From Hermodice carunculata (Eukaryota > Annelida > Polychaeta > Eunicida > Amphinomidae): DNA of 64,000 bases. Shown here in pieces: positions 35,781 through 49,166 of this stretch (position 1 is the stretch's first letter; every line of letters starts with the position of its first letter). The notes beneath the pieces were generated by a model, which had not been told where the DNA came from, did not search any database, and saw nothing but the letters and a program-made list of their open reading frames with translations. The stretch lies in assembly GCA_964020975.1 (NCBI GenBank), contig OZ026625.1, positions 12,062,417 to 12,126,416 of the forward strand, in the 5' to 3' direction. A program made the position numbers and the translations under genes.

Positions 35781-38680
35781 CAGGTGGTGTAAATACGTGT
35801 TCGCAGTGACTAACACAGACAAAATAGAATACACTACAGGACAAGGCAAGATATGATACTTTGCACGCCAACAACAGCAAGCCAATGGTAATCATGTCAT
35901 TTCAACAGGTTATCAAAGCAGGTAGCCTAAGTGACTGGCCGAACCAGAGCATGAAATATTACATGGCAAATAGTGGCAAATTCACCGTTACGGTTACCAT
36001 CAAATTATCAGATTTCACAGTTTAGAAGAATATCCAATGTGCCCATTCGTAATAATGGCAAAGTACTGTACTACAAGTCAGGAACAGCAGCTGTAAATGG
36101 GCAAAGAGCATATCTCAAACTGTTGCTGTTAGGAAAAACTCAAATGTTCATTTTTTGACAAGAAATCTATGCTATGTAGCAAATTGCTAAATAATAGTAT
36201 ATGCTAGTGGCAAAGCCACCTGGGAAGACATTTAGCTGGTAATGTATTCAGGTAGGGTGACCATAATAACTGGTGCAGTGAAAATATGACGCAAGACATG
36301 GCAACACGTAGTTAAAGCCAGGTGAAAGCTAGCAAAGGTCACCAGAACTCAAAAGCTGGAGAAATATCCAATGTGCCTATTTATAATCATGATACGATCT
36401 AAAGGCAAGAATGGGATCATCAACTAGACTTACTTAAAATGATCACATATAATAAGCAGCTAAATGTAGCGGTGAACACACTGAAATGTTGCCTATTTTA
36501 GAAATGTATATAAGGTACAGCTAGAAAAGGTCTGATTAAAATGCCCTGGAGACTTGAGTGTTAGTGCGATACATTATTGGTTTGTTTTTTGTTTTTTTTT
36601 GTTTTTTGTTTTTTTTTTTATTTAGCTATTAAAATGATTTCGTGCACAAACTACTGTCATCCTTAAAGTTATACAGACTGATATTCTGCATACGTTGACT
36701 CTTAACCATTCAGGACAATTGGTTGAGTAGCATGTGTGATGTAGCAAGAGCAGAACATATTATGCTTGGAGATTTAATTGTACCAAAAGGTATAATATGA
36801 AAGGTAAACGTAAAGTAATGCAACTTGGCTCTGCATTACCATCGTGCACATGGCACCACGTATGGCACCATCGCTACATTCAGCGTGTGGAAAGCTTACT
36901 TGGCGTTCCCGTTATGCATATAGTACCACGTATAGCGCCATTAGTAATAGGCCCACTCAATTTAGTTTTGCATGACCAATACGCACATGGCAAAATGCCC
37001 TAACTTCGTTTTTGTCTATTTGGCGTCAATATGTTTCCCACAGAGAGACCATGTGCTTAATTGTGCACATGGCAACATCTTGGTGCCAAATGTCTTATGC
37101 CTAGAGCTACATCTGCGCCTGCCATTACATTTCTCTTCATGTTCCTAGGTCTAAATACAACATGTTCTCTTCTGAGTGTGAATTTAACAAAGAGAACTTC
37201 ATTTATAGGCTTGAACAGTGTACGGATGGTATCTCATATATTCCCGGTGTCATGTAGGCCTACATAAGGCACAATGTCCGGAATGTTTGTCCTGTTTGTT
37301 TTGCCGATCTGCACAGAATACCTCATGGTTTGTTTGTTTTGTTTTGTTTTTTTTAAAGCCTGGCTCTCTGTTTATTTGTCCAAGGATGTTGATACAGTTA
37401 CTTGTCTTTGATACAGCGCTTAGCGTCGGTGCGAGTCTCTTCCAGGACATGACACCAAGCCTGATCTGTTATACATTTTTCTCAACGGAACACCTTTTTA
37501 CAATAATTTATATGTCGGGCATTATCTGCACAGTAATACTATAAACGCGGGCAAAAATTAAAATTTATGGGTTACATTTCACTTTGGCGCCCGTGAAAAG
37601 TGTGGATACCAGTTTATTGAAAAGGCGAAGTGGGTGAACCACAATTAAATCCCTACTTTTGTACTCCTGGTTAAGCCGGGACCCATCCACCCTGATGTTG
37701 AGTATGCCCCCCCCCCCCAGGCAGACGGAAAATTCTCATTTTGGGACAGCAGGACAGCGGTGCTAGCATTGTTTGTAAGGTGTTGCTCATTCTTTTATTG
37801 CTAGTAGGATCAGTGATCCAGCGTAGCATCAATAGCCTGCTATGTTTTATGTAAGTGGCCATGACTCTATGCCTTGTTCTCTGTGTTCATGAAAAGGACC
37901 CCTTCCCCTGGTACATTCAGACCATGATCCTACTACCCGCTGATGATGGTAGTGAGCACTTTTCTGTATCAAGTGTCAGATCAAATGTATCCATATGTTC
38001 AGAAATACAACAGTACGTTGAACTCAAAATTTGTGGAATAAAAAAAAATGTTCTCGCTTTTTTTTTTTTTTTTTACGGTGCGTTGACAAGGATCTCTTCG
38101 CCACACTACAACCAACAAGACGTAGCAAAGTTGCTGCATGCACTTGTGAGCGGCGATCCTTTTCACTTCCAGCTTGAGGATTTCAATTGCTTTTTGCCAC
38201 AAAATAATCGCCAAACCTGTCACGAGTTGCTTCTTATTCATTTATTTTACACAGACAAATGTCAATACTTCTGGAAATCAATATTCGTGGAATCCAATTA
38301 GTACTGTGTCCAATAGCTCAACAAATATTGGAACACAATGAAGAGATGATAAGGCGAAATACTAATACGATGTGGGCTGAGAATGCCAAGTAAGTCTGTC
38401 ATAAAGGTGCAAACCAATGCTGTTCACATAAATATGATATGGTCAGCAGAGGAGGACGTTTTGAAGTCCTCTGATTAAATCTGCCGAGGTGAGATGGATG
38501 TCATATAAGGACAGCTGGACAGCACAAGCCGCCACTTTTAAAAGATGACGTAATGAAGAAGGCGTTCAAGCATCATATGTTTATTCCCAAAATTATTAAG
38601 TTCTGACCAGACTATTGGGTTAAAAAATTCGAAAGAACGTAACACACTTTCAACGCCAATGCAATATGGCGATAGCTGTT
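35781..38680. other. stretch between the two MITEs, no gene recognised
   Basis: Contains a T/G tract at about 36583-36621, a run of C at about 37710-37719, a T run at 38057-38074, and three copies of GCACATGGCA (36846, 36983, 37065). Open frames 36797-37003, 37218-37544 and 37855-38301 have no recognisable domain. The last (148 codons) is split by the T run, and its second half (SPHYNQQDVAKLLHALVSGD) looks protein-like but unidentified. Confidence 0.4.
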
Positions 38681-38893
38681 TTAACTCATTCCACCCTGAT
38701 GACACTTTTTCCCGCTAATATCTAAATGTCGTCTGCTAATTGTATTTTACTAATATAGGGATTATTTTTCAATATTTTGGATGAAACTTGCATGGAAGAT
38801 CATTCCAAATTATATGCCCATGGTCAACATTGCGCCCAGAGCGCGCCAAGGAAAGCTGTTGACTCAGTCTTCTATCAGGGTGGAATGAGTTAA
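38681..38893 (-). mobile_element. TTAA-flanked MITE, copy 2
   Basis: 213 bp. Ends TTAACTCATTCCACCCTGAT (38681-38700) and its exact inverse at 38874-38893, so the terminal repeat is 16 bp plus TTAA. Opposite in orientation to copy 1, with which it aligns end to end. The foldback GTCAAC (38823) to GTTGAC (38863) encloses GCGCCCAGAGCGCGCC. TGACTCA (AP-1-type) at 38861-38867. No open frame of note; moved by a transposase supplied in trans, if at all. Confidence 0.9.
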
Positions 38894-39689
38894 TGCAGGA
38901 GAAGGCAGATACAATAATATAAGTGTAAAATAATCTAAAGTGAAAAATCGATTTGATGCCATATATGATCATTCACTCTATCCACAGTATAGGCTGAGGG
39001 TTTCTTTTATTTGACATATTTATATCCAATGTAGGGCATAGTAACCATATTAAAACAGCGACAGTAAGGATACTTCAATTGTATTAACAGGTCGAAATAA
39101 AAGTGCCAAACTTCCACCTGTAAGGAAAGTATCTTACTTTATGATACTTTGCACTATTAGATCATAATTGTTTTCTGCGACTATCGTATTTTATCATTTT
39201 AAAATTTCGATGAATTGTTTCAGAGAACATTTTTATGAATGAGTGACTGTCCTTTTCCAGTCCCTGCTACTGGTGATTTCCTCTCATGACCGGATCGAGA
39301 GATTTTATAGACTTCTCTTTCAAGAGTAAAGTTCCTTGTTTAGTTTGTTTATTTTGTTTGGGGGGGTGTCTTTGTTTTTTTTGGGGGGGGGGCTTGTTTT
39401 GGTTTTGTTTTTCTGATGAAATTTATGCGCCGACTTTATTGAGACAAGGACAAGAAACATATACTATTTTAATGGTTTAAACATATTATCTGTAAAACAC
39501 CTTTACCTTTATGACAGCCACAGCCATAAGCTGCACTCCAAGGACCACATAGGGACAAGTGATGCACAAAGAACAGAATGCCAACCTTTTAAATAAAATT
39601 GAAAGTATCAAAAAAAAATAATTTATGTTCTGTATTACTCGCATGCTAATCAGGCTTCGCCTCTACCCACGAACAAATCTGAAGATTTT
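38894..39689. other. no gene recognised; G/T tract inside
   Basis: A G/T tract (about 39340-39413) with runs of seven and nine G resembles those inside the LINEs at 8 and 18 kb. The rest is AT-rich and unassigned. Confidence 0.45.
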
Positions 39690-40440
39690 CAGAGGAAAAA
39701 CCCCCATAAAAAATTCTACTTGACGTAATTTTAGACGGGGATAGTGACCATCTTTATAAAGCCAAGGAAAAAATTAATAGAGCTTGGAACAAGGTGTGAA
39801 GGTTGTTCAATGATAAGTTACATATAGTACAGCAGTTGTCAGTGACAGCAATATATTTAGAGGTTTTCCCATGCCAAATTTATTATCCTTTTCTGCACAT
39901 ACCCCCAAGCATGATCAGCATGCTTAATGAGTGCACAAATCTTACCCTGAGTACTGTAAAAGCTAACTAGAGTGTAGATAACATATTTGTCTTATTCCTT
40001 TTTGTTTATTCATGCTAATGATTCAGATAATGAGATTATTTTATGTTGTCAGTTGGGGCCTCTTGGCTGCTGTTATATAAAGGTACACAGTTACTCGAAT
40101 CTAGTCATTATGTACTTCATTAAATGAACTGTCTATCAGTGGTAGAAAAGTTATATAGGTAATTAAATGCTGTTTCCTAAAAATCTCACAGTTCTCGTTC
40201 CGAGTTTTAAAAGTGGAATTCACCAGCATCAAAAACCTGTATCTTCTACAGATCTAAGGGAGCAAGGGACGACGGTGCTCAAGCTATGTGCACCGTCATG
40301 GATGCTGATTTGGACATTCAATCACATATGGATCGCATATGTAAACCTATATCACTAATCACCAAGATGACAGAAGGGAGCATGATATTTAAAGCATACA
40401 GAAAACGCCGAAGAAGAATGTAATGACATAATGTTAATAT
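39690..40440 (+). mobile_element. possible eroded LINE RT text
   Basis: Plus strand near 39720-39800 gives LDGDSDHLYKAKEKINRAWN, and near 40280-40380 ADLDIQSHMDRICKPISLIT. Both resemble the text after the F-L-G box in LINE RTs (x-D-x-x-S-H-I-x-x-I-C-K). They are separated by 500 bp without recognisable coding sequence. Low confidence, by eye only. Confidence 0.25.
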
Positions 40441-40907
40441 TTATTTTCCCCTAGGAGATACTGAGAATTCCACAGGTAATAGTTTATTTGCATTCTATAG
40501 AATTGGTTCAATTAAGTATTCTCCCTCAATTTGCAGTGGTATTTCCTAGTGAATGTGTTGGATGCAAGATGGCTGAAAAACAAGTATGAGACAAATTAAG
40601 AGTTACGCGTGGGATTCTAATGGATATATTGAAGCTATTTAAGAATGACAACAGCAATTTATGAAGGAGTGGCGCTGTACCCTTCTAACCAAGATGCTGA
40701 TGTACCTAAACGTCGACACAATTTCCATGAGATCAATTATCGCGTCTTGGATACTAATCGTTTTAGCTAATCTCAACACAACCTTTGCGTAACAGCTGCT
40801 CATATCAGTATTGTCTGTCTGGAAAGGATTGAGTTTAATGTATTTGATATTGATGTGTCCGATAACATGTTTACTAAATATCTACCTGGAAACGGTTGGG
40901 ATTGGGT

Positions 40908-41075
40908 TGTTTTTTTTTTGTTTTTTTTTTGTTTTTTTTTCGTTTTTTGTTTTTGTTTTTTTTTGGTTTTTTTTTTGGGTTTTTTTTTTGGTTTTGTTTT
41001 TTGTTTTTTGTTTGTTGTTTTTTTGTTTTGTTTTGTTTTTTTTGTTTTTGTTTTTTTGTTTTTTTGTTTTTGTGA
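40908..41075. repeat. T tract with regularly spaced G
   Basis: About 165 bases of T broken by single or double G every 5 to 11 bases; one C only. The third long tract of this makeup in the window. Confidence 0.95.
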
Positions 41076-44000
41076 TATTCAACACAATTGAGTTGCGTGC
41101 AACAAAAATGGGAGTTTTTTTATTTGGACCGTGCTCAATCAAGATAACCATATAATCACCAAAATGTAGCCCAATGTGACAGCATTTACATTTGTGTACA
41201 TGTTTGTTATGTATTTGGTGCTTGCTAAGAAGATTTAGTGGGTGGCAAACATGGTGGAGACACTGCTCGTGCGGCAAAATCTGCTGAAGTCCGTGCTCTT
41301 GGTCATACGTGTTCAACTTATTGCACTGAGCACAGGCTATACTCATGCCAGAGAACATAACATGTGTAAAACAGAGCTTATTTCCTGTTACAGGTGTGAT
41401 ACCATTGCTCCAAATATGGTTTGACTAATTATTCTGGGTACAACATCTGTAAAATTTAACATATCTAGACTTATGGTTGACTATTACCAAGAACGGAACA
41501 TGGCTTACTATTTGCCTGCAGTGAATGTCCAAATCCCATTCCTTTGGGCAAAACGCCGTGGACTCACAGCTGCGGATGCAATATGCATGTTCAATTCATT
41601 CTTAGTTCATGGAACAATTTGGTAGACTATCTGTTGAAGCAGAGTAGGGTAGATTTACTTTTTATGACAACGTGCGTTTCACACAGGTTTAGATATAATG
41701 GACTTACTATTCGAGGAAATACGATGGTATCTCTGCTTGGGATTTCAATGTGTATGTCATTTTTGAAGAGTTATCGTTACAAACTGAGGGTTTTGCTGTT
41801 ACATTTTTCTTTTATTGTAAGTTAACGTTAAGATGAGACGTATCAGGCACAAGATTGGAACATATTTATATGGTATCCTGTAGATTCACCTTTGTTAGGC
41901 AAAAAGAATACGGTTAATAAGATCTAATAATAATAATGAGTCTACCTGCGCAACTTTAAATAGATACATTAGCAGAATAAATTAAAAACAGCTCATGCCT
42001 CCCTCTTTAAATGCTTTAGCTACAAAACAGCAAGTAAAAGGCAATATGCATCTTCGCATCGGAGCTGGTCGATTCTTTCACTTGCCTCTTTTAACTCACT
42101 ACTATAACACAATTACTCCCATGTTAACTGGCGTGGTGAAGCGGAAAATGGACGAAAGGTTGATCGATTATGTTTGGTGCCAACGAGTTTGTGCGATACC
42201 TTCAGAGAACGTTGTGGCACCTTTATCTGTCTTAAGTTATATAAGTAGGTGCCGACTTTATGTCTGTCATACGGGAACGCCAGGGGTCCAATGCTATATC
42301 TTAAGAATAACTCAAGCGACAAGTACTCTTCCACATTTCCCTGAAGTCTCGTGAAACAGAATGTAGAGCCAGGGGGCGTTCACGGCAGGGCGTGCAATAT
42401 GATTGTGCCATCTATCACATTTGCCTGCATGTCTGCAAGCAACGAATGCTCCAGTAGGGCCATCTGTTCTGACAACAGCAATTTTGTGTTGAAGAAGATT
42501 CCATTGCTCGTTATTACTCAATTTCTAAGTCTCCGGTCTACATTTCACAACAGAGATATATGACACCACAGTCATTTGAGGGAGTTAAAATATCCGTGTG
42601 TGTCACATGTAATAGTATATAAGCTGCAATAACAGGATTTCTTGTGGTTGACCAGCCTGCTTGCCAGCGTCAGGCAGTGTCGCCTTAGGCCTAGTTAGTG
42701 AAGCCAAATTACAGAAACCCAGTTATCATTGTCCCGGCCAGCACCTGAGGTAACCACCTAAAGTGAAAACTATAAATCTCAATTCTACCGCAATCCACGG
42801 CTACGTTCGTGATAGCATTAAGGCTATAATGCAATTTGCTGTGTTCTTCAGATAGTCTATGGATGTCACAACGCAACTTCACATCTTTATTACCACTGAC
42901 AATAAAGCTTTCTTGGTATAATGTTGCTGAATGTTTAATAGGCATGCTGGCACACTCGTAGGGAAAAAAAACTAAGAAACCTAATAAATTTTGCGGTTCA
43001 ATCTTGTCGGCAGTTTTCTAGATGCAATATCACTGTGTCAAAGATTAGTCTATTGTGAGTGGATCACTTAGATGATAAGTGTATGACATAAGGCAGTCAG
43101 TCGCATGTGTCTAAATTTGCATTTGACCGATTGTAAAACCAACATCGCATATGGCCGTAAACTATTATATTAACAAGTTACTTTTTTACTTGCATTTATA
43201 CGTCATGTGCAAAATCTGAAAAATGTTCAATAAGCTTCCACGGGGTGCAAATTCCAGGAATACTGCTTAATAAATGTGGACCTCCGTTATCATTTGGCTA
43301 AATATCATTATGCTCAAGTAACTGTGCTATAGTTGCCTATGGATTTAATTGGCATTATTATATTTCTCGTCATTATATCGAATTACCTTAATGTTGCGCT
43401 TTTCAGTAGTCAAATTCCATTACAATTTTATGCAGCCTGAGCAAAGGCCACGGTATATTCCATTTAATTTGGCAGCGGGGTATTCAGATCCCAAGGCAAG
43501 GGTTTACCTACTGATTTGGACGGCAGCGTAATGGAATGGGAAAGACACTAAGAATGCCCCCAATCCACTATGCATGGTACAGTAATGCATTGACGACTTA
43601 ATCCATTGGAAGTCCCTGATTCTGCGTAAGGACTGCATCAGGCTCTATCAAAGCTTTATTGTTCCTTTTATATCAGGTAACAAGGGTGTCTCAAAACGTC
43701 CATTTGAATACACAAAACACTCCAAGTCAGAGGATATATGCGGGGTAATGTAATCGTGGAGCAATGGCGTGCACACAAAGAAGAAAGCTTCTCGTACCAA
43801 CCCAGGATTTTGGCGTGCAAATGGAATGGGCTTATGTTTTCTTGATTGCCGTAATAGTGCACTTTATTCAAAAACTTCCCAATGATATGTTTAGTGGCAC
43901 AGATCACGAAGATAATTATCTTTTAAATGTTTTGTCAGCGCACATTGTGTCCTGACTGACGCTTATACAGAGAGAGCATAAGATCTCACAATATAAAGTA

Positions 44001-44640
44001 CAAAAGTGAAAGGCTATTTAGAATTCATGAAATGCTTACATACAAGAATGTTCAACAGACAAAAGATAGCATTATCATAATCAAGTAAAGTCTTTGCCAT
44101 GTATGACTGACAGCTTGCTTTAAGCACAAACAACAGCATGGCACCGCCCAGCAAAACAAAAATTATAACCAAATACAGTTGCAAGTAGATACATGCCAAT
44201 CAGTGTAACAATCAGGAAAACAGTATAGATGTCAATGTGTGGAGTTTGAGGCAAAATTTAAAAAGTGTAAGATGTCAGTGGGTAGATAATATTGTTACTA
44301 GTACATGTATTTCAGAAATAGCTTGACAGTTATATTTTCCATTTGCAAAACAGTTTGAAGGACAGGGAAATCACAAGAGGAACTCTAGGTTCTGGGTTGG
44401 CAATATTAGTATTAAAATGTTGAAACCGGTAATTATAATATCAGAGGTAAAGCACAGTAACACAGAGAACGACATGTGACTGTGATAATTGAAATATTGT
44501 GTGCGGTTACGAGCACTGCAGACGTGAATGATGAGCTTTGCTATTAAATCAAGTCCCGAGAAGCAGGGGCCTCAAAAATTGGGTCTGATGGTATTGACTT
44601 CATTGATGACACAACATACAAACAAAGTCCTGTAAGGAGT
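41076..44640. other. 3.5 kb without recognised gene or element
   Basis: Open frames of 60 to 120 codons on both strands (41995-42354 plus is the longest, 119 codons, with HYYNTITPMLTGVVKRKMDE) show no known domain. No LINE, MITE or long microsatellite. It is among the few repeat-poor stretches. Confidence 0.4.
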
Positions 44641-45394
44641 GGCATAAGCACGGGTGTCAGAGTCGCGGGCAAAGGAGAAAGTGAGCAGTCGACGTGAAAG
44701 GGAGCAGCCCGTGCGCCAAACTACTGCAGAGGGGCTGCTATATTTCTTCCCATAACGTGAGAAAACTGGCTTTCTGGTAGATTTTTTGCCAGAGGTTTAA
44801 ATTAGTAATGAGAGTGAACTGTGTCATAAACAGATTTTTTTTGGAGGGGGGGGGTCTTTTTGAGCTTCTTGAAACTCTTTGACAATCGATGGATTTCACT
44901 TCAAGGATTAACATTGTGTTTACCTCTGAAAAACCAAGCCATGTACATGGGACAACAGTCAGACCGCACTTGGGCGAATCAAAAGCAGTTTTGCTCAGCC
45001 GAAACGGACATAAATCAAGTCAGAGCTAAAATTGGCCAGTTCAAAACATGGTCATGGAAAAAAAACTACAATCTGCCTTTCACCTTATACTCCGGGTCAA
45101 TTGATGTGAGCCAGGGGGTATATTGTCATCTATTTACCATGAAATTACCTCTGTACGCACACACTGTATATTGATGGAACCACTCGTGCAATCCAAAACC
45201 GTACAATCAGACTTGCTAAGTTCATGCTGAGGTCACCAACGTTTTGAAGCAGTATTTGCCTGTAGACAATGCCATATATATGTCTCTGTTTACAAACAGT
45301 GCAGATCAAGAGGCCAGTCTATTCTAGGCAGGCCAATTCCATTTGTAAAGTCAATTTTCTTAAGCTTTTCATATGCTTGCACCTAGAATGGAGA
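44641..45394. other. region upstream of the long plus-strand LINE
   Basis: Somewhat GC-richer at 44640-44720 (GTGAGCAGTCGACGTGAAAG, CAGCCCGTGCGCC). It may be the 5' UTR or ORF1 region of the LINE at 45.4 kb; the frame 44860-45174 (104 codons) is unrecognised. Confidence 0.35.
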
Positions 45395-45407
45395 CATACT
45401 AGAGCTC

Positions 45408-45662
45408 ATGAGATCTCTGAAGTCACGTGGAGATATAGAAAAGAACCCATGCCCATACAGCATCCCAGCACTGTGTGTAATAGACCCGAGGCCAAAGCAC
45501 ATCGTGCTATCAAATGCAACTAGTGGCTGTTTATATAAGATGTGCCCCTTGTATTCCCAACAACAGTGTATAATTTATATCGGACTCAAGAAAAAAACTC
45601 AATTTATACATGCCCACCATGAATCGAAACATGCCTTTTTATGGTGCTTCAGATGGAAATGA
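45408..45662 (+). pseudogene. LINE N-terminal 2A-like and PHD-like region
   Basis: The frame from 45408 reads KSRGDIEKNPCPYSIPALCV. The 2A consensus is D-x-E-x-N-P-G-P; here D-I-E-K-N-P-C-P has Cys for the essential Gly, so ribosome skipping would not be expected now. The adjacent frame continues VCNRPEAKAHRAIKCN (45475-45523) and QEKNSIYTCPP, which together fit the Cys/His spacing of a PHD-like finger preceding the endonuclease in many CR1/L2-type LINEs. Frames shift between the two parts. Known 2A-like motifs in LINEs of sea urchin and amphioxus sit at this place. Confidence 0.65.
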
Positions 45663-45730
45663 CCTAGTTTATGGATGCGGACATAGAAGAACACACAAGA
45701 GATCCTTCAACGACCCTCATCCCTTATGCC

Positions 45731-45978
45731 TAACTCTTTCAATGCCAACTGTGACTTAAGTGTAACTGTCTCAGACGAAATGCTCTCAATTGTAATAAGG
45801 ATGCAAGATTAAAGTTCTTAGTGAAAAGACTTTTCATTCAATTACCAGCATGCCCATAGTACCAGAGATTATAATGGTCTGTGTCAACAGCTTTTCTGGA
45901 CACGGTTTTGGCGCATTGTGCCTGAAGCATGTTGAGCAAAGCTGTTGACTCAGTCCCTAACGTGGCTCTGAAAGAGTG
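45731..45978. mobile_element. MITE-like element nested in LINE
   Basis: Ends ACTCTTTCAATGCCA (45732) and TGGCTCTGAAAGAGT (to 45977) are inverted repeats with 13 of 15 matching positions. A subterminal foldback runs from GTCAACAGCTTT (45883) to AAAGCTGTTGAC (45949), followed by TGACTCA-type text. The arms are those of the MITEs at 35.56 and 38.68 kb, but the terminal repeat differs (CTCTTTC against CTCATTCC), so this is a sister family. It sits between the finger and the endonuclease of the plus-strand LINE, so it inserted later than the LINE. Confidence 0.7.
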
Positions 45979-48977
45979 CAAAATGATGGAGGAAGCTACT
46001 GATATTGGTCGGTGCAGATCTAGACAATCATGAGTGTCTCAAATCTAAGGCACTACATTTAGCTCATCTAAATTTTTGCTCCTTACTTCCAAAACTCTCT
46101 GAGCTGAAATACGTTTTAAACCTAAACCAATAATCACAGGAACGAGCTATAGACCTCAAAATTCAAATAACTATACATTTTTATTAGAGTCTGCTCTATC
46201 ACAAATCAGGTTGGACAGTAAAATAATGTTACTTAGCGACGTGAACATTTGCTGGAACCACAACAGTTCCGAACTTGCTATATAAAACAGACGGTTACTC
46301 AATCATTTTAATTTCAAACAAATCCTAGCAAAACTGCAAGAGTAAAGGATATTTCAAGTAGTTGTATAGGTCATTATCAACAACGCAAAGTAAAATTGTC
46401 AATCGGGTATTTACCTTTAGGCCTGAGCGACCACATGATTATAGGTATATTGTACAAGAAAGGTTAGCGGTAAAGGTAACAACTAAAACAAGATATTTGA
46501 AACAGTACACAGCTAAGAAGCTCAATCAGATTATTTCGTCATTTGACTGGAATGATTTCTTGTCCTGTACAAATGTTGGTACCGCTTGATTTCCCCTAAA
46601 CGCAAACTCCATTCGATTTTAGATCCGGTTGCTCCAAATAAAAATCATTCTCAAAAAGAGTCGCACTGAGCTATGGGTGGCAGGTACGTACTTACAAACA
46701 TTCATCAATGTGATTCTTTGTGTATTAAATTTTTAAAACAAACAAGTCAAATTACGGGACAAAGAGAAAATCAAAACCTTATACAAGAAATTCTGTGTTC
46801 TGAGAAAGTAAGTATATAAAAACTGCAAAATCGAATTTTTATAGAGATAAAATTGGTGAGCATAAGAACAACCCCAAAAGCTATAGTCATTGCTACAAAA
46901 TCCGAGATGTTCCAACAAGAGCAATGGAAATCCAAATATAGTGTGATAAGTAGATAGGGAGATATTACATGATCCTGTGAAGATTGCAAATTACATCAAT
47001 GACTTTTAAACAAATGTTACTTCGGTTTTAGTGAACAATTGGCCAACCCTTCGGGTATGTACAACATCTTATAGAAACACAAAAAATTTTTAGTAACAAG
47101 GGGGTTGATGGAAACGTCTGTTATGTACAACCAGTTTCTAAGTCATTCATTCAAAAGGAGCTGGCGAAATTTACTGGCTCAAAAAGCACAGTTGTAGACC
47201 ATATACCTGCTCGTTTTTTTAAAGGATCGCTCATGGCATCTTGCTGAGCCGATCACTTATCTAGTCAACTAATCAATTTCAATTGGCAAAGTACCTGTGG
47301 ATCTCACAGCCTCCAGATTCAAACAACTACATTTTTTTTAAAAATCCAAACTTAAGGTTGGTAATTATAGACCACTTATCATACTTAGTATAGTCTCAAA
47401 ATTGTAGAGAAGGTCATTTACATCCAATTAGAAACTTGCCTGAAGGAAGCACTATTCTTTACGGTTTTCAGTCAGGCTTCCAAGAACGGTACTCAACTGA
47501 CTCGTGCATAATTCTACTGTCTGATTGTATTCGGTATCAGTCGGTACAAGGTAATTTTACTTTGTGTTAATACATATTTAAGCGGCCTTCGATTCGGTGG
47601 ATCATGAGATACCCTGTCACGAACTGAAAGCTATGGCGTAGGCTCAATCGACTGGTTCAGGTCCTGCTTGTCTGACGGGAAACAAGCTGTGAACATAAAC
47701 GACACAATGTGTGCCTAGTGTGACATCACCTTTGGTGTCTCCCAGGGTAGCATCTTTGTGCCGCTTTCATGCCAGTGTTATGTTAACGACCTCGTTATCA
47801 GTAGTGCTATAGTGCAATGCTGACGATTCAGCCCTGACTGGCACAGAGAAGGACGCTGCGACTAGTGCAACGTCACAAGATTCAAATGTAGACCACTGCA
47901 ATATGTGGCTGGCTAATACCAATGGATCAATGCACTGGGGTAAGACTGAATGTATTTTATTCGGTCCCAAAAGAAAACGGAAAAAAATACAATACTTTTC
48001 AGTTCTCTGTTAAAATCATGAAATCCAGACACAGACTATCGTGAAATAACTAATACCAGAATTCATCTGAAGCGAGCATAGTAAACAATATTATTAACAA
48101 AACTAACTCCCGGTTAAAATGTCTTTATAGTGAGAGTAGCTTCCTGGATGCAAACACCAGAAAACCATGTTGCTCTGCTTTCATTCAAACGTACCACGAC
48201 TACTGTATCTCTTGTTGGTACCCAATAACCTCTTATCCCTTAAAAGCCGAGCTACATATATGCTAAAACACAATGGTGTGGTTTATATTACAGAGGCACC
48301 CGAGAAGCCATATTGGTGCTGAATTAAGGTCGGCTGGATACTTCTCAAATGATGCTTAATCTGGTACACTATATTTTATGAACATTGTCTGGCATATCTA
48401 TTTTCAAAGTTGAGCCGAGTCAATGACCAGCACTATTACAACTTCAATTTTTTCTTTGCTCGAGGAGGAACAGTAATGCAAAACACTTTTTTCCACAGGG
48501 CTACAAGTATTTGGAATGCGTCCCCTAAAGTATTTCATGTGCAGAATCAAAAACAAATTTTAGGTTAAACGTTCCTAGGTATATAGAGTAAAAACCGAAT
48601 AAACACAAACTCAAGAGTCATGGGCCGAAATTTCAAACTCTGCCCTGGAGGCCGGGGATTCAGGAATGAATACTGAAGTGTACCGGCCTGTTCTCAAGCT
48701 TCCAGGAGCAGTTCATGGTAACTTCAAAGTCTTCATCCTACATCTCCATATCAATTCCGTAATTTCGTTATTTCATATCAATTCATTACATGCAGATTAC
48801 AGGTATTTTTATATTTATATTTATGTTATGATTGTTTGATTCTAGTAGATTATTTCTGTATTTTATTTGTGTAATCATTATTTTCAACTTTTCTGCGTTA
48901 TTGTTATCAGGAATCCTACTGGAAATAAGCCCTAGGACTTTGCCAGGCTATCCTAATCCCTGCATCAATGTACTCGA

Positions 48978-49114
<137 letters not shown>

Positions 49115-49166
49115 ATCTGCAGCATAATGCAAATAAATCAATCAATCAAAGAAGCCAAGCCGATTG

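Noticed and set aside
37640-37730. Run of C with flanking text as a possible transposon end
   Set aside because: No inverted partner or target duplication found; runs of C or G occur several times in the window.
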